A stretch of 64,000 nt of DNA from Uropetala carovei (GCA_036926305.1 JAXCHB010000143.1:10836501-10900500), one strand, 5' to 3'; numbered from the stretch's first letter, positions 38,101 to 44,740 are shown. Numbers and translations: made by a program. The notes: a model not told the origin generated them from the letters alone.

Positions 38101-39776
38101 GAAACCCTCCACGTTGTCCAGAGATTGGGTTTGTAAATGTCGAGAGCTGCCAATCAGTTTCTGTAAATGTTGTTTTTAAAATAAAATATCGTAAATCCAA
38201 CAATACGTCAATATATCCTTTCAATGTTATATCCTCTCAAACAATCATAACAATACGTTCATTTTTTAAGGTATTCCCGTTAACAGGAAAGTACCAAAAT
38301 TTATTTAACCATGCCATGTTCGGTGTGCGAAGGCGAGAGAATGTTTTCTAAATTTCATTCATAAAAAACAAAAAAAGGACAACAATGAGCCAGAATCGTC
38401 TAAATGCATTTAGTTTACTATGCATTGAAAGCGATTTTGTTCAAAAATTAGATTTTTCTTTATTAATCAAAAAATTTGTTGCTTCAAAAGTCAGAAAAGT
38501 AAATTTTTAAATTAAAATTGTAATTCATATATATTTATTTGTGTGTTTCCTATTTCAATAAAATAAAACATTTTCTGGATATTATGGTTTTTTTACCATT
38601 ACAAACTACGAAGGGGGTGTGCAAAATGTCTGTGCCTAGGGGCTCCGGAGAGTCTTAATCCGGCACTGCTTATGACAATGCTCAAATAAATAAATAATCT
38701 TTTAATTTTCTCCTCACTCACTGTGAACATTTTAGCTGCTCTTTTACAGAAGGGAGTGAAATAAAATAAATCTAAATTTTTTGGATAAATACATATATGT
38801 AGAGATGATAAAAGGCACCCCAAATTTACTGAATGTTAATAAAATGTTAAAATGATTCAATTATTAACAATGGATTTATGACGACGCTAGTTTTAACTCA
38901 CCATATTTAAGAACAAGCACTTAAAATACTTGCCTGAGGCATCTCCAATAGCCACAACCAAGTTATAAAATCCATGGAAATACCTCAGGCAAGTGTTTTT
39001 TAAGTGCTTGTTCTTGAATTCTTTTTCAGCCATATGATAAGCTCAATAATTCTGTTGAATTCAACACATTTAATTTTGCTTAACTTCTGAAATCACTGCA
39101 ACAGAAACACATTAATAAATGCCATTGCAAATTTCCATTTAATATCTATGAATGTTTATCTTCCATTAAGTTACAATACAATGGATCTACGTTGTAAGAG
39201 GATGGATATAGTGAGACAATGGCTACAACGAGCATTTTAAAAATTTTAAACGATTAAATATAAAACTCCCTGACATAGAAATTGACAAATCCATTAATGA
39301 AATCTGTTAGATCAAATGATCATTGAATAAAACAAAGATCTATACCAAGGAAAGCCATTATAATTATTAGCTAATGTTTCAACTTTATCAAAAATATAAA
39401 ATTGGCCACAAAGAAAAAAAGAATGGCCAGCTTAAGCAATATTGTATACATACATAGTATAAATGTAAAAATATTTAATTGATTTACTTAGTTTTTTGGC
39501 ATTTAACTTGTAATGAATCTATTGAATGTTCTTAACTTTAACAGAAATTTTTTATTATTTCATTGTACCTTCAAGGTAAGCAAGTTCCGTACACTCATGG
39601 ATCAAAATCATCGCCCCACTCAACCAGTTGGAGATCGCACTATATGGTTCAACATTGGTCCAGGAGAGGAACGTGTTTTGGGTATTCGTAATGGGGCTAA
39701 TGTCCCTCAGATATCTGTCGAGATCTTCTATTTATTTATTTTCATGCTTGGATTTATTTTCCACAATAACCTCTGA
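9225..39776 (+). CDS. alpha-carbonic anhydrase, five coding exons (5' end missing)
   Basis: Eukaryotic-type alpha-carbonic anhydrase: a zinc enzyme that interconverts CO2 and bicarbonate plus a proton. Joining 9225-9389, 16989-17136, 22713-22818, 30200-30427 and 39576-39776 at GT-AG boundaries gives 282 continuous codons without a stop; intron phases are 1, 2, 0 and 0. In this partial protein I see QSPINI near the start, NNGHT (proton-shuttle His54, CA II H64), QMHFHWG (zinc ligands His86 and His88), GSE (Glu98, CA II E106), ELHMV (third ligand His111) and GSLTTPPC (gate Thr193, CA II T199). An active enzyme is therefore expected, not a catalytically dead CA-related protein. Residues about 263-279 are strongly hydrophobic right before the stop, which suggests a GPI or membrane anchor at the cell surface (inference). 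The first codon is split (xGC), so at least one upstream exon with the signal peptide is missing. Introns are 7.6, 5.6, 7.4 and 9.1 kb and full of transposons. The paralogue cannot be named from this alone. Confidence 0.95.
11838..12220. repeat. purine-rich GA tract (left part)
   Basis: Almost uninterrupted purines on the plus strand (GAGAGA, GGGAGA, AAAGGG mixtures) with few C or T. The long reading frames of Arg/Glu/Lys or Ser/Leu/Phe on either strand here are low-complexity artefacts. The tract is cut in two by a SINE at 12221-12331 and resumes after it. Confidence 0.85.
12221..12331 (-). repeat. tRNA-derived SINE, copy 2 (5'-truncated), inside the GA tract
   Basis: On the minus strand it starts inside the T-arm (GCGGGTTCGAATCCCGC, plus 12331-12315) and runs through GACATGGATGTTTGTG to an (ATT)n tail at 12221-12232. 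It lies within the purine tract, so it inserted after the tract existed. The post-B-box body matches copies at 130-262 and 58830-58925. Confidence 0.6.
12332..12408. repeat. purine-rich GA tract (right part)
   Basis: Continuation of the GA-rich tract after the SINE insertion; same composition. Confidence 0.8.
14085..14165. repeat. possible DNA-transposon end (GTCGACTTACACGCCGG)
   Basis: The sequence has GGGGTCGACT twice (about 14095 and 14137) and ends GCCGGAATATACGGTA next to a (TA)n run, which resembles pogo/jerky-type terminal sequence ending at TA. I could not find the opposite end or a coding region I trust, so the class is a guess. Confidence 0.3.
15770..15979 (+). mobile_element. Helitron-like 3' end with GA tract
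   Basis: A GA-rich run (15775-15853) is followed by AT-rich sequence and then a 6-bp stem (GCGCAA 15953-15958, TTGCGC 15962-15967) with CTAG at 15976-15979 and T next. A short GC-rich hairpin about 10 bases before CTRR, followed by T, is the hallmark of Helitron 3' termini. The hairpin region matches the end at 58716-58743. The 5' boundary is unknown. Confidence 0.55.
16989..17136 (+). CDS. carbonic anhydrase exon b (first two zinc ligands)
   Basis: The acceptor is TGTCAG ending at 16988 and the donor is GTAAAT from 17137. The split valine codon (G|TG) joins exon a in frame. The exon encodes GGPLKGPYIF, then QMHFHWG with the first two zinc-binding histidines, then GSE with the gate glutamate. 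CA II carries a histidine directly after that glutamate; here it is aspartate. An acidic run of four Asp near the exon start is unusual for the family. The codons are GC-ended and CpG-containing, unlike exon d. Confidence 0.94.
18801..19588 (+). repeat. dispersed repeat R1, copy A
   Basis: One of several related copies (B 33021-33790, D 49568-50342 nearly full length; C 36870-37216, E 35586-35680 partial). It starts ACTTTCTCCATACGTAGTAA and ends near TATGGAGAAAGTCGTGTTGG, so ACTTTCTCCATA and TATGGAGAAAGT form a 12-bp inverted pair at the two ends. No transposase-like ORF is present. This is probably a non-autonomous DNA element; class unknown. Confidence 0.75.
20654..20742. repeat. nested inverted repeats forming a three-way-junction fold
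   Basis: An outer stem GGTGAGCATTG (20654-20664) and CAATGCTCACC (20732-20742) encloses two inner stems. These are CAACGT/ACGTTG (20670-20675, 20683-20688) and AGCTTCTTCA/TGAAGAAGCT (20694-20703, 20708-20717), the latter extended by GCGAG/CTCGC. The minus strand reads GGTGAAACGTTG after the second stem, reminiscent of the GAAAC segment of hammerhead-type motifs in retroelement ends. Function unknown. Confidence 0.55.
21850..22090 (+). repeat. possible tRNA-derived SINE
   Basis: CCGGGTTCGAGTCCCGG at about 21919-21935 is a symmetric T-arm with a B box. The A-box candidate upstream (TAGTTTACGG) is weak. The sequence after it does not match the other SINE family in this window. Confidence 0.35.
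22713..22818 (+). CDS. carbonic anhydrase exon c (third zinc ligand)
   Basis: The acceptor is TTTCCAG ending at 22712 and the donor is GTGAGG from 22819. The split serine codon (AG|T) joins exon b. The exon encodes FPMELHMVFW with the third zinc-ligand histidine, then a lysine-rich stretch (KQSYGKYEKAL) and DGLTVLAFFYQ, matching the family's hydrophobic LAVLGFFF-type strand. The exon ends on a codon boundary. Confidence 0.94.
23490..23990 (-). pseudogene. Tc1/mariner-like transposase fragment
   Basis: Minus-strand pieces in shifting frames read WFQREYREKNIPIKSSAQ, then PPKRNYRKRALSDETL, then REESIARS-type SIARSLKTLPRRL, then EAWFHLSGYVTSQNNRYW. This order (N-terminal HTH region, then the block around the second catalytic Asp) fits insect mariner-related transposases. 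The residue before EAWFH is Gly where Asp is expected, and stops interrupt the frame, so it is dead. The C-terminal third is missing. Confidence 0.7.
24373..24654. mobile_element. non-autonomous hAT-type MITE rich in GGGCCC
   Basis: Left end TGGGGCCGGCCAA and inverted right end CAGGGTCGGCCAA match at 10 of 13 bases. Flanking octamers CTCATACG and ATCATACA agree at 6 of 8, an aged 8-bp target duplication. It is 282 bp, non-coding, with GGGCCC motifs near both ends. Confidence 0.65.
24917..25333. mobile_element. non-autonomous hAT MITE, perfect 8-bp target duplication
   Basis: The ends CAGAGTCTGACAGAGG and, inverted, CAGGGCCTGAGAGAGG match at 13 of 16. GTTGAGAG flanks both sides (24909-24916 and 25334-25341). 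It is 417 bp with GGGCCC-rich subterminal sequence and no coding potential. Confidence 0.85.
26270..26530 (-). mobile_element. Helitron-like 3' end with basic coding fragment
   Basis: On the minus strand a 79-residue Arg/Glu/Gln-rich frame (26526-26287, RERKRSQRSKEEY, EERRVQERQRNREARQ) runs up to a perfect 6-bp stem TTGCAG/CTGCAA (plus 26281-26298). CTAG (plus 26270-26273) and T follow. The stem plus CTRR is a Helitron 3' signature. Arg/Glu-rich repeats also occur at the N-terminus of some Helitron Rep-helicase proteins, which makes the pairing suggestive. No helicase is present. Confidence 0.5.
27100..27170 (-). repeat. tRNA-like SINE remnant (A and B boxes)
   Basis: The minus strand has TGGCTATGAGG (A-box-like, plus 27168-27158) and GGTTCGAATCC (B box, plus 27120-27110) at tRNA-like spacing. 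The arms do not form a complete tRNA. Confidence 0.35.
27394..28838. mobile_element. hAT element, 1.4 kb, perfect 8-bp target duplication
   Basis: CAGGGCTGCC begins the element and its inverse GGCAGCCCTG ends it. GTATAGAC occurs at 27386-27393 and 28839-28846. No transposase reading frame is recognisable, so this is a non-autonomous or heavily decayed copy. It sits at the left edge of the CpG-poor domain but is itself CpG-rich, which suggests a later insertion. Confidence 0.85.
30200..30427 (+). CDS. carbonic anhydrase exon d (gate threonine, SLTTPPC)
   Basis: The acceptor is CTTTTCAG ending at 30199 and the donor is GTGAGA from 30428; both ends are phase 0. The 76 codons run from IAMEVN to LSHHQ and contain GSLTTPPC, the signature around the active-site threonine, followed by EIVTWI. 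A run of four tyrosines precedes the GSL motif. The exon holds one CpG in 228 bases and favours A/T-ending codons, in contrast to exons a to c (see the CpG-domain finding). Confidence 0.94.
30589..32765 (+). mobile_element. hAT element, 2.2 kb, with transposase remnants
   Basis: Terminal CAGGGCCGGCTCAA is perfect at both ends and TGCGTTAC is duplicated at 30581-30588 and 32766-32773. GCGCCCCAAGC follows close inside each end. Between about 30770 and 31100 the plus strand retains hAT coding traces: CTDGAQSMVGKLAGAL, then HRQV..AKRI-like and LNEIERMKLIL fragments in different frames, matching ZBED/FAM200-type transposases around the CTDGA motif. The right 1.4 kb is non-coding and closely similar to 41968-43434. 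Confidence 0.9.
33021..33790 (+). repeat. dispersed repeat R1, copy B
   Basis: Nearly collinear with copy A (18801-19588), with small indels: CTTTCTCCATACGTAGTAAT start, GGTTAACCGGAAGTCGAGG centre, TATGGAGAAAGTCATGTG end. Confidence 0.8.
34833..35280 (-). mobile_element. Helitron-like element with pyrimidine tract (copy 1)
   Basis: On the minus strand the end reads TTGATATTTCAATGGGCATT, AC, A, then CTAG (plus 34836-34833) and T; the stem is the weak TTGA/TCAA. A C/T-rich tract (plus 35014-35166, GA-rich on the element strand) lies upstream, and beyond it TACGAGAGAG-type sequence. The same order is found at 53680-53904 on the plus strand, so both are copies of one family. Confidence 0.55.
35490..35530 (-). 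mobile_element. Helitron-like 3' terminus
   Basis: The minus strand reads ACCCAGGCATCGCCAGGTAC, then TTTCAG and CTAA (plus 35493-35490) and T. A CCAGG-type stem just before CTRR fits a decayed Helitron end. Internal flank sequence (AATAGGATTT..AACAAT..AAGGCAAC) occurs at 35215-35260 and again at 35768-35812. Confidence 0.4.
35586..35680 (-). repeat. dispersed repeat R1, copy E (end fragment)
   Basis: Minus strand matches the first ~95 bases of R1 (ACTTTCTCC..ACGTAGTA..AAAGTATTGTTTTCATG, then CTCAAAACGTG inverted). Confidence 0.6.
35868..36125. repeat. imperfect tandem duplication, unit about 129 bp
   Basis: AAACCACCAAGAAAAAAGAA at about 35868 and AAACCACCACGAAAAAAGAA at about 35997 start two copies. 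Both then contain TGAATTAAAC, CTAACCAATA, GTAAACCGACAAATAA and GAGTACAGCCAAAG-type segments. A-rich degenerate copies continue to about 36180. Confidence 0.75.
36870..37216 (-). repeat. dispersed repeat R1, copy C (partial)
   Basis: Minus strand covers the first ~350 bases of R1, from ACTTTCTCCATACGTAGTAA (plus 37213-37194) to the GCGATATTTCTCC region, and breaks off there. Confidence 0.75.
37736..38295. mobile_element. foldback transposon with large internal inverted repeat
   Basis: GGTACTTTCCTGTTAATGGG at the left end and its near-exact inverse at the right end are flanked by AAAATTTA (37728-37735 and 38296-38303). Inside, 37845-38010 and 38041-38170 are inverted copies about 90 percent alike, apart from a ~35-base insert in the left arm. 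The sequence TATATCCTTTCAATGTTATA also occurs as a direct repeat (about 37996 and 38213). Any reading frames here are mirror shadows. An 8-bp duplication suggests hAT-type mobilisation, but no hAT CAG terminus is present, so the superfamily is open. Confidence 0.85.
38911..39013. repeat. 31-bp hairpin with 43-base loop
   Basis: GAACAAGCACTTAAAATACT onward (38911-38939) is inverted at 38983-39013 (to AAGTGCTTGTTC), with about 28 of 31 positions paired. It lies about 560 bases before the last carbonic anhydrase exon. Confidence 0.7.
39576..39776 (+). CDS. carbonic anhydrase terminal exon e (C-terminal hydrophobic anchor)
   Basis: The acceptor is TTCAAG ending at 39575, and the exon opens with VSKFRTL, the family's conserved QVSKFR helix. 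NHRPTQPVGDR matches the usual N.RP.QP..R block near the end of the catalytic domain. After about 20 residues of GPGEERVLG-type linker the chain ends in a hydrophobic stretch (IFYLFIFMLGFIF) and HNNL before TGA at 39774-39776. The order small-residue linker, hydrophobic tail, stop is what a GPI-attachment signal looks like, but a simple transmembrane anchor is also possible. Confidence 0.92.
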   Translation, partial: VSKFRTLMDQNHRPTQPVGDRTIWFNIGPGEERVLGIRNGANVPQISVEIFYLFIFMLGFIFHNNL

Positions 39777-40428
39777 AAGGAGCAATTCATCAATGACATT
39801 ATTCCATATTTATCATGTATATATTATCCATAAATAGAAATTTTCCTTTGAAATAAATCAAAATTTTAGCTGTGATTGATTTTTATATAAAATGTCAAAG
39901 ACCTACATATTTATAAAAATAAGCATTGAATGTATAATTTGTTTAAAATTGTACTTAAATGCATGTTAGCAAATTGTAAGATATTTAATTAAATACTATC
40001 ATAACTAATGAATAATACTTTAAATATACTATCCCTCAAGACAGAACACACTAAGATAATTCTCTTATATCAGTTGTGGGAACAAGAAAAATGAAAAACC
40101 AAGTTATTAACTTATGCTACTCTATATTTTAAGTTTTCATTATTTAATCAGCAGTTTACCAGAACTGCTTTTTTCATGATCAATTCAATACACAACATTT
40201 CGAATGGATGAATTATTTTCACTCTGATAAATATAAAAAGAATCAATACCAATAAAAGCCTAATATGGGTATATCTGAAGACAATCCTTGAAAGAATAAT
40301 AAGGAAGATATTACTGTGGTAATGCATACCACTGGAGTATGCCAGCTAAGAATGAGAGGAAAATTGTTAAATAAAATGAGAAATATTACTTGGTAAAAGT
40401 TCCTCTGTATTAAAAAAGAAATGACTGG
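39777..40428. other. 3' flank of carbonic anhydrase; no gene seen
   Basis: AT-rich sequence with almost no CpG, probably 3' UTR and intergenic DNA. No conserved ORF. Confidence 0.5.
39852..39857 (+). terminator. candidate polyadenylation signal of the carbonic anhydrase gene
   Basis: AATAAA lies 76 bases after the stop codon in AT-rich sequence. No other transcript evidence is available. Confidence 0.45.
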
Positions 40429-40460
40429 TTTCAACTAATATCTAGTCATCATCAGGTACA
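40421..40460 (-). ncRNA. hammerhead-ribozyme-like core at the Penelope 3' end (candidate)
   Basis: The minus strand reads CTGATGA (plus 40455-40449), a stem-loop GACTAG..TTAGTT (loop of three), then GAAAC (plus 40432-40428). CTGATGA, helix II and GAAA in that order are the conserved hammerhead core, and such ribozymes are known in Penelope-like elements. One unpaired U lies between core and helix II. I could not find convincing helix III and helix I partners or the cleavage site, so this may be a decayed copy. Confidence 0.4.
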
Positions 40461-41967
40461 AAAACAAGAAGCAATATACGGAATAGGGAGAGAGTGTGGG
40501 AGGGAAATGTGTAGAGGGGACCAATGAATGGGAGGGGGGGAAGGCTGAGTCATGGTATTGGGGAGGGGTGGGTGTTAGGAAGAAAAAAGTAGGCAAGGGA
40601 GAGTGGGTGGGGGAAATAAGTTCATTAACGAGGTTGAGTGTGTTATCATTGTGATGTAAAAGTATTTCCAACTCTTCTAAAAGATTTAAACTGGGACCTT
40701 TAGTTGCAAAATGAATTACCTCCATGTTAAAGTTGTAAGAATGGTTGTTTTCCAGTAAGTGTTTGGCAAAGTGTGATTTGAATGAGCCTTGTAAGAAAGA
40801 TTTTCTATGTTCGGTTGTCCTAACATGGAAATTTCCCCGTTTGCCCTATGTAAATGGCGTTACAGTCATTACATGAAAGTTTATAGACACCGCTCCTGAA
40901 TAAATGGTCAATCTTATCTTTATTGTTAGATAAAATTTTTCCTAGATTATTGAGGGTGTAGAAAGCTGTACGTAATTTATCTTTGAGGAAGCAATTTGCA
41001 ATTAACTGGGAAATATGGTGGATATATGGTAATTTACACCAACGGGGCTTGTTAACAGAAGGCAGAGTATTACAACAACGTTCAAGAGTTAGTTTCCTAT
41101 GTTTTCTATATAGGATTGTGTCGACTAATTTATGTGGAAAACCACTGGTGGTGGCTACTTGTTTAATGACATTTAATTCTTTATCGAATTCTACCTGTGA
41201 GAGAGGGGTGTGGGTTAACCGGTCAGGGCCAGTGTGATGGGGTATGCAGGGTATGCTATGCATAGGGGCCCTTTGAAGAGGGGGGCCCAGATTTTACTTG
41301 TATGTACCATAATTCATCGTCGTCAATAACTGGCACAGTATATTTATAAATATTGATACAGATAAATGAGCTGAGTTAGGGGTCAGATGCCAATACGAAA
41401 ATCACTATCCGATGACCACAAACTAAATTCTCTGGTGTGAAGTAAGGTAGAATGTATGTGACATAATATGTTTAAATTATAGAGTACCAATTCTAGATAA
41501 AGTACTGCATATCGTTGCTACCTCATTATCCCAGGTCACATAATGGCCATTGTTGGAACATTGCAGAAAAAGAAGAGGGGCCCCCAAAATCGTGCTTGCA
41601 TAGGGGCCCCCAAAGATATCATGCTGGCCCTGACTGGTATATTAGAGCGTGATAAGCCACGTGTTTGTGCAGAGTGGGATGGAAAGAAGAAGAGTGAATG
41701 GTGTGATTGGTATAAGTCGCTTTCCTGAAAATTGCGAATTGTAAGCTGTGTGCGTGTTTATGTATGGTTAAATCAAGGAAGTTGATTGAGTTATTTACAT
41801 CAATCTTTTGGGTGAATTTAATGGACGGATGTAAGCTACTGAGGATAGATAAAAATTGGTCCAATTGTATGAGGAAACCTTTCCAAATACAAAATATATC
41901 ATCCACATAACGCTACCATACAACATTATTAATGGCCGGAAAATTAGAATGTAAACTGTTTAGTCTA
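40429..41967 (-). pseudogene. Penelope-like retroelement (RT plus GIY-YIG endonuclease), broken
   Basis: Minus strand, 5'-truncated. It begins in the reverse transcriptase just before RYVDDIFCIW (plus 41909-41880, catalytic YVDD) and continues HPSIKFTQKI, NFLDLTIHKH, FRKATYTN and HKHVAYHALI. After a 409-bp MITE insertion it resumes at RLTHTPLSQVEFDKELNVIK and runs to SGVYKLSCNDCNAIYIGQTG, the start of the GIY-YIG endonuclease. A frameshift near 40825 leads to TTEHRKSF, SHFAKHLLENNHSY and LNLLEELEIL, completing that domain, with a stop at 40435. The RT fingers/palm order followed by GIY-YIG is diagnostic of Penelope-like elements, which copy through target-primed reverse transcription. Truncation, MITE and frameshift make it inactive. 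Confidence 0.88.
41224..41632. mobile_element. hAT-type MITE inserted in the Penelope-like element
   Basis: Left CAGGGCCAGTGTGAT and inverted right CAGGGCCAGCATGAT match at 13 of 15. GGGGCCC motifs lie inside both ends. ACCGGT precedes and ACTGGT follows, a probable 6-base (or aged) target duplication. Removing the element joins the Penelope frame as ALIY|RLTHTPLS, the expected family sequence. It is 409 bp and non-coding. Confidence 0.8.
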
Positions 41968-43434
41968 TTACTTGGAATCATTACAACAAGTCAAGGACAA
42001 CTTTTGTTAACATGAGCAGCTTACGAATTTGTTACCAATTTAAAACTGAAAATTTAAAACAACTGCCAGGATGAATTTCATAAAAGGAAATAAAACTGCC
42101 TAATAACAGAGTTAATAACCTCAAATTTCAAAGAGAAAAACCTCTACACTAAACTACTTCGCAAAGTTGGTTCAAGAAAGAGTATAACAGCAACAAACTT
42201 ATCTGAATGAAACTAAAAAATAATGTAACCATATAACGTGAAAGACATATTTAAAAAGATCAAATAAAAATACATACTAACTTCCTGGTTTATAAAATCT
42301 CCATTGACTGTAGACTATGTATAGCTGGAACTCTCAGAGTCAATGAATAATATTTACATTAAATATTGATGTAACTTCTTGAGCAAAGACAAAAACATCA
42401 TTTATTCCCAAGGAAAACTAATCTGCAATAACATGATAACAGATTCTTCAAACACTAAAAGGTGCACACCACTCGACTGACATTTTCACAACGATGGAGG
42501 TTTTGGAACTAATGCTGACAAACTGCTTTTTTCAGTGTCAACAATGCAAAATGGGAGGGAGTAGGAAATGTTGAAGGTTAGAGGGATGAAAACAGTGATG
42601 TGAGAATATGTACCCCATCCTCAATGCGACCTAACACAGTGTAGTAATTACTAACAAGTAAGAAGCAGTAAAAGAAACCCAAAAGATACATATTTTGTCC
42701 TCAAACAAGAGCCGCAACCAATAAACCGAGAATTTTGAACGTGCCAGAATGAATGCACGTGGAAGCAAAGAGGAACTGCAGGAGGGAGGGCCTTGGGTGG
42801 TCTTGGGATATCCTATATCCTCCTCGGACTTTGTAAAGATTTTCTTGCTCTTGGGCATCCCTGCAAATGTCTCCCACTGGCCAACATCTGGGGCTGCAGC
42901 AGGCTATTAAGGTCGAGTTTCCTTTGGAGGTATGACCTTCCTTAATCATTCTTCTCCCCCCTCCAACCTAAGGGAATGCTTCTCTCTTCGGGCCCATGAC
43001 TACTTTTGGTGCAAGGGATGCATTGCACCTGGACAGAAAATGTCGGGGGCGGCAAGTCACAGAGGGAATCAGCTATAAATATTAGGGACGGTGAGAACTG
43101 CTTTCATCTGGTCGGCAAAGACCTCCGGTATGTAACACAGCAATAAAATGTTGGGAAAACCACATCCAGCCATCTGTATTCGATAGTATTCTCAGAAGCC
43201 TCTTTTGGAAATACCATTTGGAGTAGAGCCCAGTCATTGCCCCTGAACATTCATTTGAAGTCACATTTTCACATATTTTCGCCAGCTGCAGACACTAAAC
43301 ATATCAATGGAAAACCAAATGGAAAACTTAATTAAGGTGTTTTCCAAAAATATTTGCCAGGCAAATTTGGCGTCCCTAAAAATTCGGCGCCCCAAGCAAT
43401 CGCTTGATCTGCTTGTATTGTTGAGCCAGCCCTG
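41968..43434 (+). mobile_element. hAT copy, left-truncated, same family as 30589-32765
   Basis: Starts abruptly at TATTACTTGGAATCATTACA, matching the other copy from about 31307, and runs collinearly to GCGCCCCAAGC and TTGAGCCAGCCCTG at 43434. Similarity is high throughout, with indels. The transposase-bearing left 0.7 kb is missing; its place is taken by the Penelope-like element, directly abutting at about 41967. Confidence 0.8.
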
Positions 43435-44105
43435 CTGCTCACATTTTTACAGGTTTTGTTTTATATTTTTGTTTACTTTTGCACTAGTCAATCCACATCA
43501 GTTATGTGTCATACAATACAGTTATTTTGCTTAATTTCTAGTGCAAACAGAACTTTTATTAGGGGTGGGTGATATGGTTACTGCTCAGGGTGCAATATCG
43601 TAGGCCTTCAGTGTACATTGAGGAATGGCAGTAATTCCATTAAAAGATAAACTGAAAACATCCCAAGAAAAGTTCTTTTATTATTTGAACAATTATATGG
43701 TTAATTTGAATTATGTTGCCAGGGGTCTGTGATACAACAATTTCCTAACCTGATTTTTTATAGGTTTTGGGGATTCTGTCCAAATAAAATATATTTATCT
43801 TTTCATGCATTGAGAAATTCATCCATCTTAAGTATGGAATATGTGATTTGATTGCAACACATTACTTAAAATAAAAATATCTAAGCACTCGTACATGGGT
43901 TTTGAGAAATTCACGACTGAAAACTAAATAAATAAACATACAGAAATCATTCGATTAAACTGACATAAATCACTTTATACTAAATTTTAACTTTACAATT
44001 TGTTTGCCTCCCCTTCCTTCTATTTTCACTTCCTGACCCCTATTGAGAATGATAAATATTCTTCCTTCATTCCCACTTCAGTTGGACAATGAAAAACCTT
44101 CCTTA

Positions 44106-44276
44106 GGCCATGTTTATAATGGCACTGCAAGTGGAGTGATAAAATTAAACCTGTGTTTACAAATATGGACGTACATAGTAAAGCAGCGCTGCATGATGCG
44201 AACACCTAGTCGCTATCATCGCCACTCTGTTCTTTTCGCTTCGCTTTCTGCTTGCAGCTCCACTATTAACACGGCC
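44106..44276. mobile_element. PIF/Harbinger-type MITE
   Basis: GGCCATGTTTATAATGGCAC and the inverse of the right end, GGCCGTGTTAATAGTGGAGC, match at 21 of 26 bases over the 26-bp terminal repeat. TTA flanks both sides (44103-44105, 44277-44279), the 3-bp TWA duplication typical of Harbinger elements. It is 171 bp and non-coding, though reading frames pass through it. Confidence 0.7.
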
Positions 44277-44740
44277 TTAGACAGCTATTGCATGGAGAAA
44301 TGGACACAGCTAAGCTGTAAATATTTTGACATCATGAGTTACACAACTTATTTTTTTGAACCCTAGTTCATCTGTTTGCAATGTATTTCAAAGGAAAGGC
44401 ATCCTAAAGTTACCTGGAGTTCACTGGAAAAAGTTCAGCGAGTCAGTTTATACAAGAGAATATCACTGCTTCAGCTGTGGAACATATGTTGTTCTGCAAT
44501 ACATTCAAAGGTTAACCCATTCAATGAGGATGCCTTGAATTCAAGGCATGCCACGCTAACCGTAGGCGCTGATGCCTTGACGTCAAGGCATCGGTCCCGT
44601 TGTTTCCTGGCCAATGGTGTATTTCACAGATAAATTGCCTCCACTGCTCTGCGTCTCACTGTACTTCTAGGCACGTGTGAAAGTGATTTGTTCGTTATTT
44701 CCAGTTTTGCTCTTCTCATCGTGAGATTTGGGAGTAAATC

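Larger units (their letters stand above)
30428..39575 (+). other. carbonic anhydrase intron 4 (9.1 kb)
   Basis: GT at 30428, AG at 39575. It holds a full-length hAT, R1 copies B, C and E, two Helitron-like ends, a foldback element and a hairpin, listed separately. Single-copy parts are CpG-poor. Nothing exon-like was seen, although a hAT-type terminal sequence (GGCTCCGGAGAGTCTTAATC, near 38640-38660) lacks a partner end. Confidence 0.6.

Noticed and set aside
37848..38351. Four overlapping frames of 60 to 109 codons on both strands
   Set aside because: They mirror each other because they lie in the inverted arms of the foldback element.
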